This document shows positions 52,989 through 61,447 of a stretch of DNA of 64,000 nt, one piece after another. Source of the DNA: an uncultured Alphaproteobacteria bacterium. GTDB lineage: Bacteria; Pseudomonadota; Alphaproteobacteria; Rs-D84. A model generated the notes under the pieces. The model did no database searches, was not told the origin of the DNA, and saw only the letters and a list, made by a program, of their open reading frames with translations. Location of the stretch: the NCBI GenBank assembly GCA_944390125.1, contig CALXOX010000001.1, forward strand, positions 1 to 64,000. The letters run 5' to 3'. Position numbers and translations under genes: made by a program. The first letter of the stretch is position 1; the number at the start of each line of letters is the position of its first letter.

Positions 52989-53399
52989 TTAGTCAGATAG
53001 TCCACTAAACAGCCCCGGCCGGAAAGCGGCGTAGGACCGAGCGTAGTACGCACAGTTGTACGCGCAATTCTTCGTGCAATTGCCGGCGGACGTGGACGAG
53101 TGGGAGAACACCCAAGACGATACCGCTGGTGAAACCATTTTGCACCAACAACATTTGTTATCGTCAGTGCTGGTCGTGACATTTTCGGATATTGCGCCCA
53201 TTGTACCACCATCTTGAGAGCCACAAAATGCAACGCCCTGAATTTCTATACCGCCACAGGTTACTGACCAATTTGACCCATTACCTGAAGGACTTGTACA
53301 CGTTGTTGATGATGTTAGTTTTACGCATTTTGTTACTGCATACGCTGGTGGGATTGATGCCGCACAAATTATGCCGGCGATGATTAAATGTTTTTTCAT
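52989..53399 (-). CDS. Secreted Cys-rich 'VTKC' protein, copy D
   Basis: 136 aa. Signal peptide ending before AVTKC, TTCTSPSGNG, CGGIEIQGVAFCG, CCWCKMVSPAVSSWVF and the end CTKNCAYNCAYY. The 3' half is GC-rich like its partner. RBS is a G run (GGGGG) 5 nt before the ATG, unlike the TCAGGAG of copies A and B. Confidence 0.8.
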   Translation of the reverse strand: MKKHLIIAGIICAASIPPAYAVTKCVKLTSSTTCTSPSGNGSNWSVTCGGIEIQGVAFCGSQDGGTMGAISENVTTSTDDNKCCWCKMVSPAVSSWVFSHSSTSAGNCTKNCAYNCAYYARSYAAFRPGLFSGLSD

Positions 53400-53593
53400 T
53401 CTACCCCCTTTTTTTCATTGCGAATGAAAAAACCACCAAAATATTTCAGGTGGTTGGAGGTTCGAAACTATGCAAGATAGTGTTGCTTATTCAATATATT
53501 CGCAACCCTCCAACCAAAAGTGGAGGCGATATTTTATGTCATCTCTGACACTTGCACGGGTTTCGACACCCCATTGATGAAATACTCATCAAC
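53400..53593 (-). ncRNA. Structured leader RNA, copy D
   Basis: On the minus strand: P1 TTGATGA/TCATCAA; P2 GGG/CCC with loop TGTCGAAA; a short P3 TGTCA/TGACA; P4 CCTCCA/TGGAGG; hairpin GTTGC/GCAAC with loop GAATATATTGAATAA identical to copy A; hairpin CTAT/ATAG; CCTCCAACC pairing with GGTTGGAGG and overlapping the terminator. It is the most compact copy (about 166 nt to the terminator). Confidence 0.78.
53428..53455 (-). terminator. Terminator inside leader copy D
   Basis: AACCACC/GGTGGTT with an AT-rich loop, then T6 on the minus strand. Confidence 0.82.
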
Positions 53594-53599
53594 GTTTTT

Positions 53600-53627
53600 A
53601 TGTTACCACAGGCGTCAATTAAATCAA
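53600..53627 (-). promoter_or_regulatory. Promoter of leader copy D
   Basis: Minus strand TTGATT, 16 bp, TAACAT; start near 53593. Confidence 0.6.
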
Positions 53628-53659
53628 CAGCAAAGTTTTACACTTTGGGCTTTCTAAAT

Positions 53660-53685
53660 AAAAAACCGGGATTTACCCGGTTTTT
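53660..53685 (-). terminator. Terminator of carD
   Basis: AAAAACCGGG/CCCGGTTTTT with ATTTA loop; overlaps the last codon of carD. Confidence 0.85.
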
Positions 53686-54274
53686 ATTCTTCTTCGTCTT
53701 CATCATCGTCGTCGTCGTCAATGTCAACGGCGTTCAAGTCAATTTCTTTTGGAATACCCAAAATATCTTCTATCTTTTCAGAAGCAGCATCAATATCAAT
53801 TTTGTGCAAAACTGCAAACTCTTGAGCCATACGTTCTAACGCACGCAAATATAATTGACGCGCCGAGAACGTCATAGTATCAGTCGCATTACGACGCTGC
53901 AAATCACGAACAACTTCGGCCAATTTCATTGGGTCGCCAGAATTTATATTTTCTTCATATTGTGCCGCACGACGTGCCCAAATCATACGCTTAGCACCAG
54001 CCTTTCCTTTTGCAGAAGAAATCGCCTCATCCATTTTCTTTATGGAAGTCAATGGACGCAAGCCCGAAATTTCTGCACGTTCAACTGGGACACGCAACGT
54101 CATATGATTACGTTCAAAATCAATGACCAGCATCTTTATCTTTTGGCCACCAATAGTTTGTTCTTCTACACGAACAAGCTTTCCAACACCTTGTGTTGGA
54201 TACACCACATACTGACCAGCTTTAAAATCTAATTTCTTACTTGGCATAATCTGGATACCTTTTACAGTTGCCAT
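53684..54274 (-). CDS. CarD/CdnL-family RNA polymerase-binding regulator
   Basis: 196 aa from ATG 54274 (ATG 54247 is the alternative). N-terminal Tudor-like RNAP-interaction domain FKAGQYVVYPTQGVGKLVRVEEQ, then the helical DNA-minor-groove domain (GAKRMIWARRAAQYEENINSGD, MTFSARQLYLRALERMAQE). The C-terminus is a run of Asp/Glu. CarD stabilises open promoter complexes, notably at rRNA promoters. Own promoter with a 10-nt leader. Confidence 0.92.
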   Translation of the reverse strand: MATVKGIQIMPSKKLDFKAGQYVVYPTQGVGKLVRVEEQTIGGQKIKMLVIDFERNHMTLRVPVERAEISGLRPLTSIKKMDEAISSAKGKAGAKRMIWARRAAQYEENINSGDPMKLAEVVRDLQRRNATDTMTFSARQLYLRALERMAQEFAVLHKIDIDAASEKIEDILGIPKEIDLNAVDIDDDDDDEDEEE

Positions 54275-54290
54275 TCTCTCTGTCCCACGT

Positions 54291-54318
54291 ATTATAGCAC
54301 AAAAAACAAGAAAAACAA
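54291..54318 (-). promoter_or_regulatory. Promoter of carD
   Basis: Minus strand TTGTTT, 16 bp, TATAAT. Confidence 0.6.
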
Positions 54319-54337
54319 ACCTCTGAGGCCAAAAAAA

Positions 54338-54364
54338 TAAAAGCGCCATTTTTATGGCGCTTTT
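54338..54364 (-). terminator. Terminator of the 182-aa gene
   Basis: AAAAGCGCCAT/ATGGCGCTTTT with a TTTT loop. Confidence 0.85.
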
Positions 54365-54371
54365 GTTTATT

Positions 54372-54920
54372 TTAGAATGGCCTACGCAAAGAACCTGACG
54401 TTCTACGAATACTGGACTCTCGCCCACCGGTTGTTGTACCAGAAGACACAGCACAAACCCATTCACCATCCTGAACGATCGCCGTCTGACCATCTGGGCA
54501 ATCTGGCTTTCCTAAATTCCACGCAAAGCAACTGCCACGCAAGTACGAAGAATATGTAGCATTATCTGCCCCCCCATATGTATACGCACCATATTCAGGA
54601 TTCCAATAACCTTCTGGTTGCCCGCTACACCATTTACGATCGCCAAAACATTCTATACAATTACCATCTGCATCACACAACTCAACCGGGTACGCAGTGG
54701 TTTTATAACCTGAATTTGCACGATCCCCACTGCCCATAGCATTTCCCGTTTCCAAATCACGACACCACAACTTCTGACATTCAGCAGCATCTATATCGTC
54801 TATATCACTATGAGAAACCAAAATATAACCCGGCCCACAACTGAAATCTGTTGCGAAAGACGGCACGCCTATAAAGGCCAAACAACCAGCAAAAAATGAA
54901 GTAAGCAATATGTGTTTCAT
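54372..54920 (-). CDS. Secreted Cys-rich protein
   Basis: 182 aa, unrecognised. Signal peptide (about 1-23), then FSCGPGYILVSHSDIDDID, which recalls the start of CPSGY proteins, followed by paired Cys (CQKLWC, CIECFGDRKWC) and Tyr/Gly-rich YWNPEYGAYTYGGAD. The Ser/Arg tail is basic (RRTSGSLRRPF). It has no leader RNA of the A-D type, so any link to that family is only at the motif level. Confidence 0.72.
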   Translation of the reverse strand: MKHILLTSFFAGCLAFIGVPSFATDFSCGPGYILVSHSDIDDIDAAECQKLWCRDLETGNAMGSGDRANSGYKTTAYPVELCDADGNCIECFGDRKWCSGQPEGYWNPEYGAYTYGGADNATYSSYLRGSCFAWNLGKPDCPDGQTAIVQDGEWVCAVSSGTTTGGRESSIRRTSGSLRRPF

Positions 54921-54982
54921 TCCTAATTCTCTTTTATATTCATTCTACACGTTTTTAACTATTATTGCAAACGTCTTTTTAT

Positions 54983-55411
54983 TTACTGCCCCAAACCTGC
55001 TGGTGAAAATCTTCCAACATTATTAAATAACTCTTGCAGAGCATTTAATTCAATTGCCGCAGGTATAGAAGTCTCGTCTTCAGAAATTATAACATGTGGT
55101 AAATCCGAATCGCGTAAAATCTTTATATCCTTGACATTTTTGCCATCTACCCACGCCAACAAAACAGTCTTATTATCATATTCCAAAGGCAATGGTCCAC
55201 GATAATTTTCATCGGCACCGTAATAAATCCAAACTTCATCGCCATACATAGTCTTTACCTGTGGCGAACCAATTTCTTTTGTCAACTGAGAAGTGTTTTT
55301 TATTCCTTCAACGACACTATCAACATCAGCAGGAAACACATAACCACGGCGTTTTGTCTGAAAAGTACACGCCGCCAAAGCGACCGATAAAATCAAAATA
55401 ATTTTTTTCAT
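54983..55411 (-). CDS. bamE: BamE/SmpA-like outer membrane lipoprotein
   Basis: 142 aa. Lipobox ALAAC (Cys about 15), then KRRGYVFPADVDSVVEGI, KEIGSPQ and EVWIYYGADE, matching the SmpA/OmlA fold of BamE. BamE is an accessory of the BAM complex that inserts beta barrels such as the autotransporter and OMP in this window. The C-terminal 45 residues are a lineage extension. Confidence 0.82.
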   Translation of the reverse strand: MKKIILILSVALAACTFQTKRRGYVFPADVDSVVEGIKNTSQLTKEIGSPQVKTMYGDEVWIYYGADENYRGPLPLEYDNKTVLLAWVDGKNVKDIKILRDSDLPHVIISEDETSIPAAIELNALQELFNNVGRFSPAGLGQ

Positions 55412-55450
55412 ACCACAAATTTACACCAAAGCCATTGCCTATTGCAACAG

Positions 55451-55477
55451 AAAAAACCGCCTGAATTGGCGGTTTTA
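55451..55477 (-). terminator. Terminator of nifJ
   Basis: AAAACCGCC/GGCGGTTTT with a TGAATT loop. Confidence 0.85.
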
Positions 55478-55480
55478 TTC

Positions 55481-58400
55481 TTAGCCCTCTCCGTTTTCTT
55501 TAACCTCCGGAGCATTCATCATCGCGAAATGAGCGATGTATTTTTTCAACTCACTGCGATAATGATTGTTTTCTTTTGCCTCTTCCACCAACCGATCAAA
55601 GTTTGGATTCGCTGCACGCGCCGCACCAAAACGACTTTCTGTCTTTAAAAAGTCTTCCAACGGCGTCGGATTATCCACACTAGAATCCATAGTCAACGGA
55701 CTTTTTCCTTCTAGTGCCAACGATGGGTCAAATCTATATAACGGCCAAGCACCCGTACTTACCATTTGCATCTGGTGTTCTGCGCCGTTCTGTAGCGCAA
55801 AACCGTGTGCAATACATGGTGCATAAGCCAATATGATTGACGGTCCTGGGAAGGCTTCCGCTTCACGGAAAGCACGAATCGCCTGGGCCTGATTTGCCCC
55901 CAAAGCAATCTGAGCAACATACGCACCAGACATCATTGCAATCATACCCAAGTCTTTCTTAGCGTGCTCTTTACCGCCAATAGCAAACTTCATACTTGCA
56001 CCAAACGGGGTAGCTTTTGATTGTTGACCTCCAGTATTTGAATAACCTTCAGTATCCAAAACCAAAATATTTACATTTTCACCGCTATGTAAAACATGGT
56101 CCAAACCGCCATAGCCAATGTCGTAAGCCCAACCATCGCCACCGATAATCCAAACGGATTTATCAACAATTTCACCGATTAAACTACGCGCTAATTCCGC
56201 ACGATGCGAATCGATTTTTGATAGTTGATTACGTAATTGCTCTTCCAATTTGCGCTGGTTATCTGGATTGCGTTCAGCAAACATTTCTTCAACATTTGGA
56301 ATGTTCAACTCAAACAACAACCCTTTCAACGTTTCGCGTTTCTGGTTCAAGGCAATACGCATACCTAACCCATATTCTGCGTTATCTTCGAACAAAGAAT
56401 TTGACCACGCCGGCCCGCGCCCATTTGCATCACTTGTCCAAGGAGTCGTCGGTAAATTAGCGCCATAAATAGAAGAACACCCCGTTGCATTTGCCACGAC
56501 CATTCTATCTCCAAACAAATGAGAAATCATTTTGATATATGGAGTTTCGCCACATCCAGCACAAGCCCCCGGAAATTCGAAATAGTGAGGCAATAATTCT
56601 ACATGCTTTGGAATATTCAAATTCAATTTTTCACGCGGAATATCTGGTATCTTTTGCGCAGCATCAAAAGCCTTCTGTTGTTCACCAGAATCTTTTAACG
56701 CCATCATAGATAACGCCTGAACAGGGCAATTCTTTACACAAACATTACAGCCTGTACAATCCGCAGCTGAAATATTTAATGTATAATACATATTTGGCCC
56801 TAATTCTGGTGTCTTCATAGGTACAACCATAACACCATCAGCACGCGCCTGTTCTGCTTGTTCTTCCGTCATAACCTTGATACGAATAGCAGCATGTGGG
56901 CAAAGCGTAGAACATTTTCCACACTGAATACACTTTGATAAATCTACGGTTGCAACGCGTTCTGAAATAGCACGTTTTTCATACTTAGACGTGCCAACAG
57001 GGTATTGCCCTGCCCCGAATTCGCCATCCACCTTGAAACGCGAAACAGGCAACGCATCACCACGCTGTGCGGCCATTTCACCCAAAGTACCAGCAATCTC
57101 TGCAGGCGTATCCAATGTCATTGCAGGAACAAAATCTGGAGCAAAATTTGAAACTGATGACGGCAACTTGTACTCGTGTAAATACTCGGCAGCCTTATCA
57201 ACTGCGGCCCAGTTTGCTTCAACTACATCCATACCCTTCTTTTTATATGTTTTTTCAATTGCCACCTTTGCGCTTTTCGCAGCAACCGCTGGATCAATTA
57301 CCTGTGTCAGGTTAAAGAAATTCAACATAATAAATGTGTTGATTCTGTTACCCAAGCCAAGTTCTGCCGCTGCTGCATTTGCGTTCAAGAAATAAACTTT
57401 TGCGCGCAAACGCATCAAGTGCTCTTGGCTTTCACGTGGCAAATTCGCGAATGCCACATCTGGTGCCATAGATGTATTTATCATAACGGTACCACCAGCA
57501 CGCAACCCTTTAAATACATCAAATCTTTGCGCAATCATAAAGTTAGACACACTAATAAAATCCGCAACCTCTATCAAATACTGACTTTGGATTGGTTTAT
57601 CAGAAAAACGAATATGAGACGCAGTCAACCCACCAGATTTTTTAGAATCGTAAACTGCGTATGACTGCGGATATAAATCGGAATTTTCACCAACTATTTT
57701 AACAATATTTTTTACAGCACCAACAGTACCATCAGAACCAATACCATACAAAATAGCAGTCTTAAAATTAGGATCTTGTACCGCAAACGCAGGATCAGTC
57801 TTCAAAGATAAGCCAGATAAATCATCTTCTATTCCGACTGTAAAGTTATGATGCAATTCGCCGCGCATTAGGTTTTCATAAACGGCTTTTACATCACGCG
57901 GCTTAAATTCCTTAGACCCCAAACCATAGCGTCCACCAAAAATTTCTGCATTGTCACCAACGACTGTTTTTACATCTTGATATAATGGTTCACCCAAAGA
58001 ACCAGGTTCTTTGCATCTGTCCAAAACAGCAATACGTTTGGCAGTTTTCGGCAAAGCGGCTAAAAACGCTTCACGCGGGAAAGGACGGAATAAGTGTACT
58101 TTTACTAAGCCCAGACCTTTTGGTAAATGTGGTAAAGTTTCTTCTATCGTTTCACAAGCGCTACCCATAGCAACAATAACATTTTCTGCATTTGGATCAC
58201 CGACATAATCAACCAGGTGATATTGACGACCTGTCAATTTAGCAAATTTATCCATGCACTCCTGAACAATTTCTGGAGTCTTCGCGTACAGTGGGTTAGC
58301 GGCTTCGCGCCCCTGGAAGAAGACATCCGGATTTTGTGCGGTGCCGCGAATAGTAGGCTTATCTGGTGTCATACCACGCGCCCTATTCTGTAAAACCAAA

Positions 58401-58987
58401 TCATCTGGAATCATTTCATGCAAAACTTCGTCGCTAATTCTATCCAAGCGAGATTCTTCATGACTGGTGCGGAACCCATCAAAGAAATGTAAGAAAGGCA
58501 CGCGCGCACGCAATGTTGCAGCATGTGCAATTGCCGCCATATCCTGCGCCTGCTGAACGCTGTGGCTTGACAACAAGGCAAACCCAGTCGAGCGCACAGA
58601 CATAACATCACTATGATCTCCAAAAATAGACAATGCATGAGTTGCCAGCGCACGAGCTGCGACGTGCATAACGAAAGGCGTCTGTTCACCAGCAATTTTG
58701 TACATATTAGGAATCATCAACAACAATCCCTGTGACGCAGTAAACGTTGTCGCCAAAGAGCCCATCTGCAAAGCACCGTGCATAGCACCAGCTGCCCCAC
58801 CTTCTGATTGCATTTCAATAATTTGCGGAATTGCCCCCCAAATATTCTTTTTATGCTGAAAGGCCCATTCATCTGCCAATTCACCCATAGTACTACTTGG
58901 TGTAATTGGATAAATCGCCGCAAAATCAACACATCTGTACGCGACATCAGCCGCTGCCCAGTTACCATCTACAATTAAATTTGCCAT
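55481..58987 (-). CDS. nifJ: Pyruvate:ferredoxin (flavodoxin) oxidoreductase
   Basis: 1168 aa, single-chain PFOR. It oxidises pyruvate to acetyl-CoA and CO2, passing electrons to ferredoxin or flavodoxin. Order: pyruvate domain (YPITPSSTMGELADEW), gamma domain, two 4Fe-4S motifs CIQCGKCSTLCP and CTGCNVCVKNCP near residue 690-750, then the TPP domain (FPGACAGCGETPY with the proximal cluster Cys, GGDGWAYDIGYGG, TEGYSNTGGQQSKATPFGA). Oxygen-sensitive, so it points to an anaerobe. Its promoter carries a perfect 8-bp palindrome. Confidence 0.97.
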   Translation of the reverse strand: MANLIVDGNWAAADVAYRCVDFAAIYPITPSSTMGELADEWAFQHKKNIWGAIPQIIEMQSEGGAAGAMHGALQMGSLATTFTASQGLLLMIPNMYKIAGEQTPFVMHVAARALATHALSIFGDHSDVMSVRSTGFALLSSHSVQQAQDMAAIAHAATLRARVPFLHFFDGFRTSHEESRLDRISDEVLHEMIPDDLVLQNRARGMTPDKPTIRGTAQNPDVFFQGREAANPLYAKTPEIVQECMDKFAKLTGRQYHLVDYVGDPNAENVIVAMGSACETIEETLPHLPKGLGLVKVHLFRPFPREAFLAALPKTAKRIAVLDRCKEPGSLGEPLYQDVKTVVGDNAEIFGGRYGLGSKEFKPRDVKAVYENLMRGELHHNFTVGIEDDLSGLSLKTDPAFAVQDPNFKTAILYGIGSDGTVGAVKNIVKIVGENSDLYPQSYAVYDSKKSGGLTASHIRFSDKPIQSQYLIEVADFISVSNFMIAQRFDVFKGLRAGGTVMINTSMAPDVAFANLPRESQEHLMRLRAKVYFLNANAAAAELGLGNRINTFIMLNFFNLTQVIDPAVAAKSAKVAIEKTYKKKGMDVVEANWAAVDKAAEYLHEYKLPSSVSNFAPDFVPAMTLDTPAEIAGTLGEMAAQRGDALPVSRFKVDGEFGAGQYPVGTSKYEKRAISERVATVDLSKCIQCGKCSTLCPHAAIRIKVMTEEQAEQARADGVMVVPMKTPELGPNMYYTLNISAADCTGCNVCVKNCPVQALSMMALKDSGEQQKAFDAAQKIPDIPREKLNLNIPKHVELLPHYFEFPGACAGCGETPYIKMISHLFGDRMVVANATGCSSIYGANLPTTPWTSDANGRGPAWSNSLFEDNAEYGLGMRIALNQKRETLKGLLFELNIPNVEEMFAERNPDNQRKLEEQLRNQLSKIDSHRAELARSLIGEIVDKSVWIIGGDGWAYDIGYGGLDHVLHSGENVNILVLDTEGYSNTGGQQSKATPFGASMKFAIGGKEHAKKDLGMIAMMSGAYVAQIALGANQAQAIRAFREAEAFPGPSIILAYAPCIAHGFALQNGAEHQMQMVSTGAWPLYRFDPSLALEGKSPLTMDSSVDNPTPLEDFLKTESRFGAARAANPNFDRLVEEAKENNHYRSELKKYIAHFAMMNAPEVKENGEG

Positions 58988-59012
58988 TTTATCTTTCCTT
59001 AAAAAATTCGTA

Positions 59013-59049
59013 CGGGGTATATAATACCCCGATTTTCACAACAAGGCAA
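59013..59049 (-). promoter_or_regulatory. nifJ promoter with operator-like palindrome
   Basis: Minus strand TTGCCT (59044-59049), 17 bp, TATTAT (59021-59026). The -10 is enclosed in CGGGGTAT-ATA-ATACCCCG (59013-59031), a perfect inverted repeat. The placement suits repressor binding; a hairpin at the mRNA 5' end is the alternative. Confidence 0.6.
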
Positions 59050-59070
59050 GATTTATAAGTTATTGACAAA

Positions 59071-59095
59071 TAAAAAACGGGGGCAACGCCCCCAT
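59071..59095 (-). terminator. Terminator of ctpA
   Basis: GGGGGC/GCCCCC with a 3-nt loop and T6 on the minus strand. Confidence 0.85.
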
Positions 59096-59097
59096 TA

Positions 59098-60555
59098 TTA
59101 TTTTTTCTTTTCAGACTTCTTTTCGGACTTATTTTCTTTTTTATCGGTCTTACCATCACTATCAGTTGCTGCTTTGTCTGCTGTATCTTCCGACACAGCA
59201 ACTTCATCTTCTGGTGTAGCAGGAACAAAGCTTGCTCTTTGCTGCAACTTAGACATTGCACGAACCATATCCATTGCACGTTGCAATTGATAATCCATCG
59301 CATCTTTCTCTTCATCTGTCAATTCTTTATCATCATCCGACTTCTTTTTATCATCTTTGTCAGAATCTTCATTCTTCAAAGAATTCTTGAAAGACGCCTC
59401 TGAATACAAGCTTTCTTTGCGCTCTAAAACCTCTATCTTGCTTTGTAAAACCTCTATATCTGGTGTAATGCCCTCATTTTGGATAGAGCGTCCAGACGGC
59501 GTATAATAGCGCGCGATAGTTATATGTATTGCAGTACCATCACCCAATGGTTTTTGCTGCTGTACACTGCCCTTACCAAAAGATTGAGACCCCATAACCA
59601 GCGCACGCCCATTATCTTGCAATGCACCTGCAACAATTTCAGACGCTGACGCAGAACCATGATTGATTAAAACAACCACAGGTTTACCGTTTGCCAAATC
59701 ACCAGCCTTTGCAAAATTACGTTCTATGTCAGTTTTGCGTTTTCCTCGTGTAGAAACAATTTCACCAGCATCCAAGAAAGCATCTGCAACATCAATAGCT
59801 GCTGTCAAATAACCACCAGGGTTATTACGAACATCCAAGACATAGCCAATTACGTCTTTCTTTTCTAATTTTTCTAACGCTTTATTCAATTCCTTGGCAG
59901 TTGTCGCCCCAAAATCAGAAATACGAATATAGCCGATTTTTTCATCAGTGTCTTCGTCCGCACCCGCGATAGATTTTTCTTCATACTTTACAGATTCTAC
60001 TTTAATAATTGCACGTTTCAGAGTTATTGTACGAGGTTCTTCGCCATCAGAGATAATTGTCAACTTTACCTTGGTACCTGGGCGTCCCTTCATCTTTTTA
60101 ACAGCCTGATTTAAAGTCATATCAAAGACTTGTTCGTCATCAATATGTGTTATATAATCACCAGCCTTGATACCAGCCTTTGCGGCAGGCGTATCATCAA
60201 TCGGTGAAATAACGCGCACAGCACCACGGTCACTAGTAATTTGAATTCCCAATCCACCAAATTCACCCAACGATTTATCATTAAACTCTTTAAAGTCATC
60301 TGCCGACAAATATGAAGAGTGCGGATCTAATGCCTGCAACATACCATTCATTGCGGCCTCTAACATTTTCTTTTCATCTGCTTCTTCAACAAAATTATCG
60401 CGCGCGGTTTCAAACACCAAAGCCAGCTTTTTCAGTTGTTCATAAATTTGTTCATCCGTTAAATGTTCAACTGGTTCTTCTTTTTTTGATTTATCCGCAC
60501 CAAATGCAACAACTGGCGTAATCAAAGCCATTAAAATCACTAATTTTTTCAGCAT
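59098..60555 (-). CDS. ctpA: S41 C-terminal processing peptidase
   Basis: 485 aa from ATG 60555 (SD AAAGGA). Signal peptide MLKKLVILMALITPVVAFGA, N-terminal helical part, PDZ domain (GGLGIQITSDRGAVRVISP, DDTPAAKAGIKAGDYI) and S41 core with DVRNNPGG, the catalytic Ser in HGSASASEIVAGAL and Lys in SFGKGSVQ. The last 110 residues are highly charged Lys/Asp/Glu. Trims periplasmic proteins and often controls peptidoglycan hydrolases. Upstream codons to 60648 are not supported. Confidence 0.93.
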   Translation of the reverse strand: MLKKLVILMALITPVVAFGADKSKKEEPVEHLTDEQIYEQLKKLALVFETARDNFVEEADEKKMLEAAMNGMLQALDPHSSYLSADDFKEFNDKSLGEFGGLGIQITSDRGAVRVISPIDDTPAAKAGIKAGDYITHIDDEQVFDMTLNQAVKKMKGRPGTKVKLTIISDGEEPRTITLKRAIIKVESVKYEEKSIAGADEDTDEKIGYIRISDFGATTAKELNKALEKLEKKDVIGYVLDVRNNPGGYLTAAIDVADAFLDAGEIVSTRGKRKTDIERNFAKAGDLANGKPVVVLINHGSASASEIVAGALQDNGRALVMGSQSFGKGSVQQQKPLGDGTAIHITIARYYTPSGRSIQNEGITPDIEVLQSKIEVLERKESLYSEASFKNSLKNEDSDKDDKKKSDDDKELTDEEKDAMDYQLQRAMDMVRAMSKLQQRASFVPATPEDEVAVSEDTADKAATDSDGKTDKKENKSEKKSEKKK

Positions 60556-60661
60556 ACCCATTCCTTTCATATAAATACAAAAACTGCTACAGCTAAGCAT
60601 AAAACAAAAAGATACATGCCGCAAGCCCGTTTTTACACAAAAAAACAAATACCGAAAAGTA

Positions 60662-60689
60662 TTGACAAATTTATTTTAAGGGTTATATA
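60662..60689 (+). promoter_or_regulatory. Promoter of the Fic-like / kinase-like pair
   Basis: Perfect TTGACA (60662-60667), 16 bp, TATATA (60684-60689). The 5' UTR is about 17 nt without a clear SD. Confidence 0.65.
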
Positions 60690-60713
60690 TGTATATAAAG
60701 CAGAGCAAAAAAA

Positions 60714-61439
60714 ATGACAAAAACACCTAAATATTCAAAACAGATAGAAGAAAATCGCGAAAAGATATCTAAGATGTTATCTGGTGTCGATACTGTCAAA
60801 CGCTTAAACAATTTTAATTGGTTACGCCACGAAATATCGTATACAGAACCAAGAATTCTGTTTTATGTACCAACAAAAGAACAAATACCTTACCTGGATT
60901 ACAATTCTATGAAAAATCTTGGAGAGGCTTATGACTATATATTACAGAACACAAACAAGAATATAGACATTTCCGAGATTTGCAAAATCCACAGCACATT
61001 ATGTACTGGCACACATATTCAGGGCGGTTTATTCAGAACAACAAACAAAGTACTAGAATTAAAAGTCAATGGTAGACGTTTTCACGCACCAGCTCCTGGG
61101 GAAATTTTATCAAAAATGAATGAGATAATTTTTAGATTAAATTCTCCTGATACTACTGCATTAAATCGTGCTTACCGTATTCATTATGATTTAATAATGC
61201 TGCAGCCATTTGATGACTTTAATAAGCGTACGGCTCGCCTTATTATGAATTGGGTTTTGATACAAAACGGATATAGGCCTATTGTATTTAATCAGTCCAC
61301 AGACAAGCAAAAATACAAAGAAGCAATCACAGCATGTGCGAATGGTTATCAGAAAGAATATATTTCTTATATGTCATACTGCATGGCCAGAACCCAAAAA
61401 CAAATTATATCATTATTAAACAATTCTAAAATGTTATAA
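60714..61439 (+). CDS. Fic/Doc-fold protein with substituted catalytic His
   Basis: 241 aa. The Fic fold is clear: ISEICKIHSTLCTGT, GGLFRTTNKVLELKVNGRRFHAP (target-positioning flap, about 104-125) and the core motif. The core reads QPFDDFNKRTAR at 164-175, where Fic has HPFxDGNGRxxR and Doc has HxFxDANKRTA. So the anion-hole part is Doc-like (NKRTA) and the catalytic His is Gln. AMPylation or phosphorylation by the usual mechanism would be lost. It sits 8 nt before a kinase-fold gene under one strong promoter. Confidence 0.82.
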   Translation: MTKTPKYSKQIEENREKISKMLSGVDTVKRLNNFNWLRHEISYTEPRILFYVPTKEQIPYLDYNSMKNLGEAYDYILQNTNKNIDISEICKIHSTLCTGTHIQGGLFRTTNKVLELKVNGRRFHAPAPGEILSKMNEIIFRLNSPDTTALNRAYRIHYDLIMLQPFDDFNKRTARLIMNWVLIQNGYRPIVFNQSTDKQKYKEAITACANGYQKEYISYMSYCMARTQKQIISLLNNSKML

Positions 61440-61447
61440 GAGGCGAT

